Positions 1 through 9,142 of a stretch of DNA of 64,000 bases are shown one piece after another; positions within the stretch are counted from its first letter, which is position 1; every line of letters starts with the position of its first letter. A program made the translations under genes and the position numbers. Source of the DNA: Oidiodendron maius Zn (taxonomy: Eukaryota; Ascomycota; Leotiomycetes; Myxotrichaceae). The stretch is from NCBI GenBank assembly GCA_000827325.1, contig KN832894.1, positions 186,001 through 250,000 on the forward strand, in the 5' to 3' direction. The notes under the pieces are model-generated. The model was not told the origin of the DNA, did no database searches, and saw nothing but the letters and a program-made list of their open reading frames with translations.

Positions 1-952
1 CGGGGCCTTCTCTGCGTTGCGAAAAAGCTGGCGGCCGCTCCCAAGGGTGGTGTTGTTATTGTCAATGCAGTGCAAGATGAAGACATGCTCATATTCTGCA
101 CGGCCTTGTTTGAAGGTAAGAGAATCGCTCTGTTATTCCTGTCTTTTTTGAACCCCTGGATGACTGGTCATGTTTTCAGTGCAAGAGAGCCACAATCGCC
201 GATTCGGATATCGCGTTGCCGCGTCTTTTGTCTCCAGCTTGCTTGGGCTTACACGCAAAGGATCAATCCTGCCACAAAACTTGCCCGGCTTCCAGGCCAG
301 CAATTGCTCCGGTGGGTTAATTATTGCAGGGTCTTATGTCCCCAAGACAACATCACAGCTACAGTCCTTGATCCAGCATCGTGGTGACAAGCTCGAAGTG
401 ATTACCGTCGAGGTACCTGCTTTGATAAAAGAGTCAAACGAAACCCCCCTGCACGCATCAACACTGACGGCAGACTCAACTACTGTTCGAAAAATTATTG
501 ACAAAGTCTCTCAACTCCTAGCATCTGGTAGAGATGTTCTTGTCATGACGAGCCGTCAGGTTGTCACAGCAGGGAGTGACTACGCAAGGACTGGCTCGGC
601 CACAGATCTAGATATCAACAACCTAGTTGCACAAACTCTTGTATACATTCTTCAGCAAATCAAGATTAGGCCCCGTTATATTCTGAGCAAGGGAGGCGTG
701 ACTTCGTCCGATGCTGCTACCGCCGGACTAGGAATGAAACGTGCCAGAGTTCTTGGCCAAGCAGCACCGGGCGTACCATTATGGTGGTGCGATAAGAATT
801 CAGATTTCAAAAGTGTTGGTGAGGGAGGGAGAGAGCCAATTCTAGACGCTTTTGGTATGAATCTATTGACTCGTCTACCACTGATTGTTTTCCCAGGCAA
901 TGTCGGTGGAGTAGATACTTTAAGTGAACTAGTTGAACAATGGACTATCTAA
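1..952 (+). CDS. Four-carbon acid sugar kinase (DUF1537/YgbK-like), C-terminal part
   Basis: The reading frame is open from base 1, so the gene starts outside the window. One intron (116-179) joins ALFE to VQESHNRRFGYR in frame. The C-terminal nucleotide-binding domain shows the family signatures SKGGVTSSDAAT, RARVLGQAAPGVPLW and VFPGNVGG. Known bacterial relatives (OtnK, DtnK) phosphorylate 3-oxo-tetronates. In fungi the domain is often fused behind a 6-phosphogluconate-dehydrogenase-like domain and sometimes before a class II aldolase. Here the protein stops right after the kinase domain (DTLSELVEQWTI), exactly where GC-balanced coding DNA gives way to AT-rich repeat DNA. Either this is the natural end or an aldolase domain has been cut off by the repeats; the sequence does not decide. 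Family sure, fusion partner inferred. Confidence 0.85.
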
Positions 953-1682
953 TATTAAAGAGCTATAAAAAAGGGGCTATCTAAATCTAGACTCTCTTTC
1001 TACTTTAAGACTTAATAATTTAGTCTATTATATAATAATAATAATAATATTCTTACTATCTAGACTATATAGTATATGGAACCTCTAATAATATATGATA
1101 TTTATATAGTAAAACCCTATAAAAGCAGGATAAAAACCTATATATAAAGAATTAATTGATCTAGTAAAGCGCTAGAGAGATACTAGGGTTTTATTACTGC
1201 CCTACTAGAACTTAACCTTCTAGTCTAGTAATACTAGATAGAGTAGGATACTAGCAACCCTCCTAGCCCTAATCCTAGACCTAAATCTCCTTAGCTCTAT
1301 AATATTCAGCTAGCCAGAATTTAGAGAACTGTTCTATAGCTAGAAGCTAATAAACTAATATTCTAGTACTTCCTCTCTCTACTATTATATCAATAAAGTC
1401 TTAGTAGAATTATAGAGCTTTAGGATATAGGAGTCTTTAAAGGTTCTTCCTTTATTAGTCTAGTTATCATTTTATCAATAGCTTAAGACTAGATAAACTA
1501 TAGTCTCTAGTACTTTATTATAGAGATATTGGAGAGTTATTATCTCTAGTACTCTTTATTTAAAGAGAAAGATATAAAGGTCTATCTTCCTTATATAGAT
1601 TTAAGTAAAGAGAAAGCTTTTATACTTTAAAAAATAATAATATTTCTTAAATACTTTTACTAAAAAGACTAGCTAATATAAT
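953..1682. other. AT-rich RIP-like intergenic block
   Basis: A very AT-rich stretch dominated by TA-containing words (tata, ctagta, attata), with no open frame of note and abrupt borders with coding DNA at 952. The composition and the excess of TpA look like repeat DNA degraded by repeat-induced point mutation. No coding content was recognised. Confidence 0.6.
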
Positions 1683-1965
1683 CTTGAGCAGAGGTTCAGG
1701 TTAATGCACAGGTTGTAGTTGGATATCAGGGTGAAACTCAGTTATATTGACTATAGGCTTTCGGTATAGCAGAATGCTGAAAGCAGTAGGTAAAAAGAGT
1801 GATGCAGAGACAACTAATTAAGCACAGCTACACTAGAGTAAAGGCCCCTTTATATAGACCTATTCAACCTCTTATTAACTCACATGAATCCTCTGAATCC
1901 TAGATCCTGAAGGATATCCTAAATCCTAAAGGATGTGTCATGCGTGCTTGAGGCCCTGATCAATA
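1683..1965 (-). repeat. Decayed solo LTR, copy A
   Basis: Read on the minus strand this matches the LTR family seen at 2137-2407, 18738-18993, 19080-19285 and 37273-37513. Shared blocks in order are the start TATTGATCAGGGCCTCAAG, a ggatccaggattcagagg-like block, a TATATAaaggggcc promoter-like block, gttgtctctgcatcactc, the gagtttcaccctgatatcc block, and an end near cctctgctcaa. The start reads TATTGA where copy B has TGTTGA, a G-to-A change of the RIP type. No internal retrotransposon domain is attached. Confidence 0.7.
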
Positions 1966-2136
1966 TATAATATAGAGATAAATATCTAGTAATAATCTAG
2001 TATATTACTAGTGTATTATAGCTAGTACTATTTCTATTATATATATAGTTTACTTTCTGGATTTATATCTATATATTAGATTCTAGTCTAGATAGTCTAG
2101 TCTAGTCTAAATTCTAAAGATAGCTATTATAGTATA

Positions 2137-2407
2137 TGTTGACTGATATCAGGGCCTCAAGCATATGAAAGGCGATACAGCACTGATACACGCACAGAGC
2201 CTATGCATTGAGTGCTCAGTCCTCTTGCATTAAGCTTGCGTATAGAGCTTACGAGTCCTACGGACTATAAGCATGTATATAAGGACTGTATTGCATCCCT
2301 AAGGAGGTTCCTTAAGTTGTCTCTGCATCACTCAATAGTCAATATAACTGAGTTTCACCTTGATATCCGACTACGACCTGTGCATTGCCCTGACCTCGGT
2401 TCAACAG
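2137..2407 (+). repeat. Solo LTR, copy B, with 5-bp target duplication
   Basis: A 271-bp unit that begins TGTTGA and ends TCAACA (perfect terminal inverted hexamers, TG...CA). It is flanked on both sides by GTATA (2132-2136 and 2408-2412). That is the signature of an LTR-retrotransposon insertion reduced to one LTR by recombination. It carries the same internal blocks as the other copies (gttgtctctgcatcactc, gagtttcaccttgatatcc). It lies head-to-head with copy A across 171 bp of AT-rich DNA. Confidence 0.8.
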
Positions 2408-3969
2408 TATAGATAGTATAGTAATCAGTATCCCAAGAATTATTGTGGAGAGACGTATTATTAGTGTTTAATATGAACTTGATTAAATTATTCCAATTCG
2501 TCGAAAAATACATATGCGGAAGAAATGAACGAAGAAAAGAGGATGATAGTAGCGAGGTCCAGCTATATATTTCAATACTATATCTAACAGCCTGTTTATT
2601 GGCGGGGCCGTATATACAGGCTGGCTCTCTATACATAAAAAAAAAAGCAAGATTGTGGGTCGTAATATATATCATGCGACTGAATCATCTATTTGCTCCG
2701 GTGAGGTAGGTCAGCAAATACCTCTTCTACAAATAACCATCCCTCATCATCGATCACTGTTAGCCCTTCCTGGTATCCATAGAGCGTGCTTCATTGGGGC
2801 TGTGACACTGCATTGATCTTGGCATGTGAAGTAGCTTTCTGATATGTTACAGGCCTTCCTGGTGTCCCAACTAAGATTAGTAGGTTAAGGCGCTCCGGGA
2901 CACATTGTAATCCACAATCGAGACTGTAGGTTCTTCCGTTCTTGACTCTAACGCACTTTGGGAATCTCTGGACAGGCTACTTTGATTAACAGATAGTACC
3001 GATTCTGGTGTAACGGATAGGCTTCGAGATGTTTTGACTCGGGGTATTGCTAGTCGCCTTAGGATAGGGCTGTGCACCTCTCCAAGACGTGCTTCAGGGC
3101 TATAAGTGGATAATATTGCCCTTTCATGGCAAGGTTGCAAGTACCCCTTTCGCCGCCTTACAGGCTGTGCCTCTTCGTCCTCATCATCCTCATCCTCATC
3201 ACCCTCATCCTCATCACTCTCATCGTTCATATTATGACTGCGGCCATTTCCTTCAAAGTGGTGGATGTCACTGCCCGACTCTACTCTACAATCTTGACGC
3301 TGCCGCCTGTCTCCCCTTCCCTTAGCCCAGGCTCGACCTCATCATCTTCTGCCCCGCTCATCGCGTCTACTGCTACCTCCTACCGCCCCTGCTGCGACTC
3401 ATCCTCCTTGACTTAATGCAGAAGCGAGCAGTGATGATGTTCTTAATCTGCAAGTGTCTAGTAGTGCACAAGATGTAGGAAGAGACACGGAGGATTCGTA
3501 CCTAGCAGCAATTGAATATGAATGCAACCAATCCCTTCAGCTCTAAGCTAGAAATATTGGCAGGACCCTGACCATGTGCAAGCCCAATCAAGTAACTGCT
3601 CCCATACCTGGTCTTTGGTCCTCTTGTCCAATTTGTCGTATCTCACAGTGAGATGCATGCGGCTAGGAATTGCTTCATCAAACTAGGAAACGCAACTCGT
3701 TGTCAAGAACATAGGCCCCTTGCAATACATCACTTTGCGAAGGAACACTGAGACTAGGCTGTTACGGACCAGCTCGTGGCTGAAGGTTGCTCAAGGTATA
3801 CGTCAGCTTCATCAAGAAAGAACTGGATAGTTTGCTGATTGGTCGGCCGCCTGACAGCTACGACGAACCATCCGTCGGCAGTGGGTCCTCATGTCATAGG
3901 CATCTCCCGCCTTAGGCTGAATTCGCCCCGTTCCGCAGTTATCATACCCCGCGTTTTGCTGAGACATAC

Positions 3970-4188
3970 AGTATCCCCTCGACCGCAAGCATGCCTTCGC
4001 TTGGCAGTCCTTGTACCGTGATTGGCTCTCGTATCAAAGCGTTATACAGGCGCTAGTCCCGAATAGGCTATTGCCCCACCTGAAGATTCCCTCACAGTAA
4101 TTACTGGGGCGTTAGTATCAGAATAATAGATTCTATTGGTGAAAACCACAGCTAAGCGAAGGCAGTGGCTGCCGGTCGAGGGGATACT
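3970..4188. repeat. Small inverted-repeat element (MITE-like)
   Basis: A 16-base perfect inverted pair, AGTATCCCCTCGACCG at 3970-3985 and its complement at 4173-4188, extends imperfectly inward to about 34 bases on each side (gccttcgctt shared). The 219-bp unit has no coding capacity. TA dinucleotides sit inside both tips (AGTA...TACT), compatible with Tc1/mariner-type TA targeting, but the exact ends and target duplication cannot be fixed from one copy. Confidence 0.55.
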
Positions 4189-4211
4189 TCTCCATCAGCG
4201 CCACGCCTCAC

Positions 4212-4314
4212 TTTATTCCCTCGCAAGCTTACACCATCTAAGTTAATGACCACCCGTGCTGCATCCCATTTATTCTTTGCAAGCTTCTGCCAACTAAAGT
4301 TAACGATCACCACC
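4212..4314 (+). repeat. Imperfect direct repeat, about 43 bp x 2
   Basis: The stretches at 4212-4254 and 4269-4314 share tttattc...gcaagctt...aagttaa.gatcacc with scattered substitutions. They lie just outside the inverted-repeat element. Purpose unknown; probably a local duplication. Confidence 0.5.
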
Positions 4315-4999
4315 TGAATAACCATACTATTGCGTAACCACTTTTCGATTACGTATATTGCAAGCGCGTTATCTGGGGCGTAGTTACTATACCGGTGCTC
4401 GTCAGGGGTTGTCAGAGATTGCTTATATAATTGATACCCACCAGCACCAGCACCAGGGGGTGTCAGAATTGATGGCGCAGGTGCATTTTAGCCCAAAACA
4501 CCAGGATCGCAGAATAAACAACTCTCAATACACGCCACAATGGCACCCTCTACACTGCGTCCTAGTACTCCCTCAAGACCTATTAGAGCCTGCGAAGCTA
4601 ATACAATCAAAGGGCAATCATTTTTTTGAGCTTATGATAATAGACACGAGGGAGAGAAAATTAGAGCGATTGCTGCTTCTGAGAAAATCACATTCTGAAC
4701 TGCGAATCGATGGCTACACTAACGACGTGAATTAGGCTCTCCTGCTTATCGGCGTCTTCAAAAGAGGTCTCAGCGTCTTGGCAGGCCTTCAAGAATCTCA
4801 CAAGGGCAATGCCATATCCTACTTGAAGCTGACATGCTCGCCCTCACCTTCCACGATTTCCATTGCTTCGTCTCTTGCCAAAGTTATACCGTGATGCTGG
4901 CATTAGCCGCTAGTGGCATAAGCCTGACTTAAGTTAAAGCATTTTAAGGTCAGTGCCGCTGAAACTGATAAGTTCGCTCGTAGCCACATTTATTTGTAT

Positions 5000-6004
5000 T
5001 TAATTATGGTTGGTGGGAGAAGTGACTTGAGGTGGTTTTCGTATGTATATCGTGAGGTCCCCGAATCTCTTGTCAACGTCTTGGAAAGCTTCTTGTGAGT
5101 ATTGCTGAACCATATGTCGCACTCGAGGGGAATCAGGGTCTGTAGTGAAAGGGGCCAGCCAAGCTTCTCTATTGGACATAATAATTTTAGTCCACGTTGT
5201 CCTCTCCTGTCCTTCTGGCTCAACAGTATTCCATATCATCCCGCCCGGCCATTGTATATCTGTAATTATTTGCTTTACAGGGATGTTTGGATTGATAGAG
5301 ATGACGAGTGTGTTACTATCGACTTCCAAAAATCCTTTTGGATCATTGATTGGCGTGATGCCTATACTCCGGAGAACTTCCTTATCGGTATCGTTACATG
5401 CAGGGTCTTGAGCATAACAAAGAATATTATATGAACATTGCTCCTTTAAAGTTTTAACTATCGTCTCAACTGCAGCGTGTTGTGTATGCGAGTAAGCTAC
5501 GTTCTGCTCGTCCATTAGTCCAAGAGACCCAAGGCCAAAGCAGACGATTTTGTTGAGGCAAGCGAGATGTGCCATACTTCTAACTTGGTGCATAAGCCAC
5601 GGGTAGGTCTCGCTCTTCATCCATGCCCGACGATAGGACCTAAATGCTCGTCTTACAGAGGCAAGACTTCGTCCCGGCCCTTCGTACTTAGCATAAGCGA
5701 TCGATACTGGATTTAGCTTTTGTTCTTCAACCGACGGATTTAAGTTCGTAAGCGATTGAAGGCTGTTGTACCGGATCCGATACGAGCCGGCATCCCCGCA
5801 CCAAACCGGGGCCTTTAGACTATACTCATGCGGGTTGTTGTCAAAGTCGGTGATATGTACGTGGGTTTTGCCTAGCGCCAACTGTCTGTTGAGGTCCTCT
5901 AGCAAAGATCGAGGGAAGAGTGATGCACCCGCAGCAAATGACCTGAGAATTTGCTTAGCCCTCTTTGTTCTCCTGCCAGTTTTAGCATTGCCTTGGAGCA
6001 TCAC
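5000..6004 (-). CDS. SRR1-like domain protein
   Basis: An uninterrupted 334-residue frame, start chosen at the first Met (an MM pair). The SRR1-like domain occupies roughly residues 125-300: KIVCFGLGSLG at about 152-162, then ILCYAQDPACND, LVISINPNIPVKQIITD, and a WPGGMIWN segment. SRR1 proteins are named for a plant circadian/phytochrome gene. In filamentous fungi the family is expanded, usually single-exon and of unknown biochemical role; no catalytic function can be claimed. The basic N-terminus (TGRRTKRAK) could be a nuclear signal. Immediately upstream lies a 16-bp x 5 tandem array. The gene is flanked on both sides by repeat DNA. Confidence 0.8.
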   Translation of the reverse strand: MMLQGNAKTGRRTKRAKQILRSFAAGASLFPRSLLEDLNRQLALGKTHVHITDFDNNPHEYSLKAPVWCGDAGSYRIRYNSLQSLTNLNPSVEEQKLNPVSIAYAKYEGPGRSLASVRRAFRSYRRAWMKSETYPWLMHQVRSMAHLACLNKIVCFGLGSLGLMDEQNVAYSHTQHAAVETIVKTLKEQCSYNILCYAQDPACNDTDKEVLRSIGITPINDPKGFLEVDSNTLVISINPNIPVKQIITDIQWPGGMIWNTVEPEGQERTTWTKIIMSNREAWLAPFTTDPDSPRVRHMVQQYSQEAFQDVDKRFGDLTIYIRKPPQVTSPTNHN

Positions 6005-6024
6005 TGATGGGTGATATAATTATA

Positions 6025-6104
6025 GGCAGTGGTATTCGCAGGCAGTGGTACTCGTAGGCAGTGGTATTCGTAGGCAGTGGTATTCGTAGGCAGTGGTATC
6101 GTAG
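6025..6104. repeat. 16-bp x 5 tandem array upstream of the SRR1-like gene
   Basis: Five consecutive copies of ggcagtggtattcgta, with one or two substitutions and a shortened last unit. The array starts 21 bases upstream of the minus-strand gene's ATG, so it lies in its 5' untranslated region or core promoter. Confidence 0.85.
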
Positions 6105-6321
6105 CGCAGTGAGAAGGTGAGATATGACGCAGTCTTGGTGGGCGGTTAAGTGTGAACACCAACCTTCTATAATGGTCTGGACGTTCAATAAAAGTCTTCT
6201 ATCTTGATGATGCTCCAAGTCTTCATTGACTATGATATCACTGCTGCCAGCGAACTATAACCGTAAAGCCTTGGTAGGATCAATATTTCTACCCACTTTT
6301 GCCAAGATGCTTAATAAATTT

Positions 6322-6405
6322 GGGACCAGCTAAATCGAGGCCACCTTTCCGCTTTAGGATAAATTACTCAGCACACCTGAAATACCCGCACCACAGTACT
6401 GTTTC
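6322..6405 (+). repeat. Relic of a Mutator-like terminal repeat
   Basis: GGGACCAGCTAAATCG..., then ccacctttccgctttagga, actcagcacacctgaaatacc and ccacagtact follow the same order as the 144-bp terminal repeats of the element at 32983-35423, with many substitutions. No partner end with a matching target duplication was found nearby. Confidence 0.65.
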
Positions 6406-6589
6406 CGTTGGCCAATTAATCGTCGGCTGGATCGGCCGACTAAGTGCAACGAGCACTTAGTCGGTAAAAGCAAATGCATATTCTAAGCAAATGTATATTC
6501 TCAATCAAATTAATTAATTAAAGCACTTTTATACTGCCACTACAGCTACAGGTGACTTGAATCGATTATTAAATATTATATATTTTGCG

Positions 6590-6787
6590 AGAGCCTAGGC
6601 ATATCTTGTGTTTGCTCCATAGATGTAAGGTGACCTGAGATCCAGAGACAGCCAAAGCATACTGGCACATTGTACAGATCAGGGCCGGTCCGGTAGGGTC
6701 AAAGACGAGATTTAAAGCAGCCAACGAAGAATAATCCGGTATTGGAGTGGATAATTGAAGATTAAGAACAGTTGCAAAATTCCACAA
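6590..6787 (-). pseudogene. OrsD-like zinc-finger fragment
   Basis: A short frame contains ALICTMCQYALAVSG, then LHLWSKHKI, i.e. Cys-x2-Cys followed by His-x4-His. This resembles the N-terminal finger of the OrsD family (PF12013, named after orsellinic acid cluster protein D), which in fungi is mostly found in repeated, mobile-element-like genes. The frame closes soon after the finger and nothing recognisable continues it, so it is probably a remnant. The assignment rests on motif resemblance only. Confidence 0.4.
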
Positions 6788-7391
6788 GATCTAGACCAAA
6801 GTTTTTTTATATATAGGAGGAATAAGAGCTGCCAAAATATCAAATGGGTTATGGGAGTAAGATTAGGGGGTGGTGCACGGACGATTTCCGTGTATTGTAA
6901 TACGATGCGTCCAATTCAGTCGCGTCTAGGAGCTTGGACGATTTCCGCGTATCGTGTCATAATACAGATCGTCGTAAAGGTCTTGAGGAAACAAGTGCGA
7001 GTTCAAGGACAATTGCGACTGGGGTAAATAGATTGATTACAAGTGAAAATAGAGTTCTTAAGGAAACTCTAGCTTTAAGGAAATAATTATACATATTCAT
7101 AAAAGTGATACAATTCACAAAAGAGGTCACATGACCGGAGCCTCTGACAGGAGGTCAAGAAAGTGGGACAACATTGGACAGCATGGTCAAAGACAGCCTG
7201 AGGACTATGATGGCCTGGCTTCCGAGGTAGGGAGGATTCAGTCTCGCCATCCGTTTGTTCGCTATTGTGAAAGGTTTGTATATTCAAAGATGATTAAGAT
7301 CCTGTATACTTGCTCGCTTGAAAAGCAAGTATAGGCATAATTGCCTGCGTGTCCAACTAAAGTAGCATCTTCGCACGATTTATACTTCATC
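6788..7391. other. Intergenic, nothing recognised
   Basis: Short overlapping frames on both strands with no domain. A near-duplicated 30-base stretch (acgatttccgtgtattgt and acgatttccgcgtatcgt, around 6880 and 6939) is the only internal structure noticed. Confidence 0.4.
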
Positions 7392-9142
7392 TTACTTCCT
7401 GGTGGAGCTGCTCACTCTGGCAAGCTTGGCACCCATGGGCACGTTCAGTCCTGACTGATTATGGTTCGGTGCCGGAAAGTCTACCAGGTCAAGCCCCGGC
7501 TGAAAGATGAGCGCATAACTCGACCCTCCGTAATGGAACGACCCCGTCTCGTCTCCTTTCTTCACATGCTGCCCGATCTTGACGGTGATTTCGCACGAGC
7601 TGATCTCCTCCATGCCAATAGCGATGAACGCCACGAGACCAATCTTGGGGTCGTCCGCCTCGAGGACTACGACGGCCCTCGTAGCCATGGCGCTGAGATA
7701 GCTCCTCGAGCCGTCGATCGCAGCGGTCTCCCCGACAATGAAGTCCGACGCGTTGAGGCCGACGAAACTGGCAAACAGGGGGTTGCTATAGTAAGTTCCC
7801 TGGATGTTGTATGCGTAGCGCACCGTCCCCGAGATAGGCGAGTGCCAGCGGTGGTACGACTCAGCGGAAAGGAAAGCCTGGAACACGGTGCCGTTCACGA
7901 AGGAGGTTGCGATGGTCTCGTCGCCAAGCATGTCGACGAGGGAGTAGGGCTGTCCCTTGGCCCAGAACTTGTCGCGCAGCTGCACTCCCTTGGACGTTCC
8001 GACGGGCCTGGATTCGCAGGCGCTGACGATGATGTCGTCGTCGTCGGGGCTGGCGATTGGCCTGAGGCCCGGCCGAAATTGACGTGTGAAGAAGTCTGGA
8101 GGGAAGGACGTCAGCGGATATCGAGGTTCTGGTGGAAACTATGTCCTAACCCCCGTGCTGGGGCACATACCGTTCCACGAGTTGAAACCGTAATGCTCGG
8201 CTCCCGGATCGCACTCGAAGATCTGCTCGAAAGTGCGCGTCGTGTTGAACGGAGCATTGGCCGTGGCGGCGAACGATGCGAGAACGGTCGGTGCAAGCCA
8301 ACCTCCGTCTTGCGTTGTGAGGTCGCTGGCCGAGTCGTTTGTCTAGCAAAAGACGCTTTAGTTAGGATCAGACACGCGCAAAACGGATGAGTTTACAGAG
8401 CAATCAATCTATAGCTTACCTTCAAATATGCTCCCCATCTGCTGAGCATGCAATGTAACAATTCGTTGACCTCGGGATCCACGAACGCAGCGAAACCACT
8501 GGGGGCCGATGTTAGCTCTAGCGAAACAAAAAAAGAACAACTAAACTAAACCCGCAAAGCTAACGCATACCTAGTGGTCCCGAGAGGGAAGGCCAGGAGA
8601 TCATAGATGGGGAGTGGCAGGGACGACTGCGGAGGTGGATTCGTGACGACCAGATTCAGCGCCTGCAGGAGATGCTCATAGTCCCGAATCAGCGGGTTGC
8701 CAGCGATGTCCTCTGTATAGAGCGACGGGACTTGGTCAAACATCTGCGTAAAGTACAAGTGGAACCTGGCGTTTGTCTCGATGAGTATTTTAAGCTCTTC
8801 CAGCTCCGGCGTCAGTGCTTGGCCCTTGTTGTTGGCGGCTCTTTCGGCGATGCTCCGCCTCGCTTGATAGTGTTTGTGGTGGTCTTCCGCCGTGAATGCA
8901 CCGGGCCTGCTGTGAACGTTAATTGAGGCTGACAACAGATATGACTCTGGCAGACCATACCGGATTCTAATGTGTGTAATTGACTTGAGGTCTGCAGGGC
9001 GAGGTCCATCGCGGGTGGACACCGGCAGGCTTCCTCGTTTGTGGTGCTCCGATGATGCTTCGAATGATGGCCACCATGCCGCTGCTGTGATGGTGAACAA
9101 CGACAACAGCGTTGCGCCGATTCGAACTTTGCTAGGCTTCAT
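7392..9142 (-). CDS. Secreted phosphatidylserine-decarboxylase-family enzyme (PsiD-like)
   Basis: Five exons: 9142-8961, 8909-8571, 8498-8420, 8342-8171 and 8095-7392, giving 491 codons. The first intron (51 bp) is a multiple of three and could be retained. The N-terminus has a hydrophobic signal-peptide-like stretch (GATLLSLFTITAAAW). Then comes the PsiD-type N-terminal domain (GAFTAEDHHKHY, DYEHLLQALN, TTSGFAAFVDPEVN, GFNSWNDFFTR). The catalytic domain has the conserved HRWHSPISG at about 339 and the self-cleavage site SFHYGGSSYAL, with Ser about 449-450, where a pyruvoyl cofactor would form. Relatives decarboxylate phosphatidylserine or, for PsiD, L-tryptophan. Family and splice model are strong; the substrate and actual secretion are inferred. 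It stands alone, with no biosynthetic partner next to it. Confidence 0.85.

Larger units (their letters stand above)
2408..4999. other. Non-coding, repeat-bearing interval
   Basis: No gene recognised. Between 2877 and 3230 the minus strand holds a 117-codon open frame that begins with a run of Asp/Glu encoded by a CAT/CCT microsatellite (about 3178-3227); the rest matches nothing I know. From 3970 to 4314 there are inverted and direct repeats listed separately. A 125-codon frame at 4358-4735 has no recognisable domain. A roughly 30-base stretch at 4410-4441 (tcagagattgcttatat...) recurs at 10287-10315. Confidence 0.5.

Noticed and set aside
2877-3230. 117-codon minus-strand frame with a long Asp/Glu run
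   Set aside because: The acidic run comes from a simple CAT/CCT microsatellite and the remainder matches no domain; surrounding DNA is repeat-like.
7461-8390. 309-codon plus-strand frame
   Set aside because: It lies opposite the well-supported exons of the PsiD-like decarboxylase and only mirrors their GC-rich codons.
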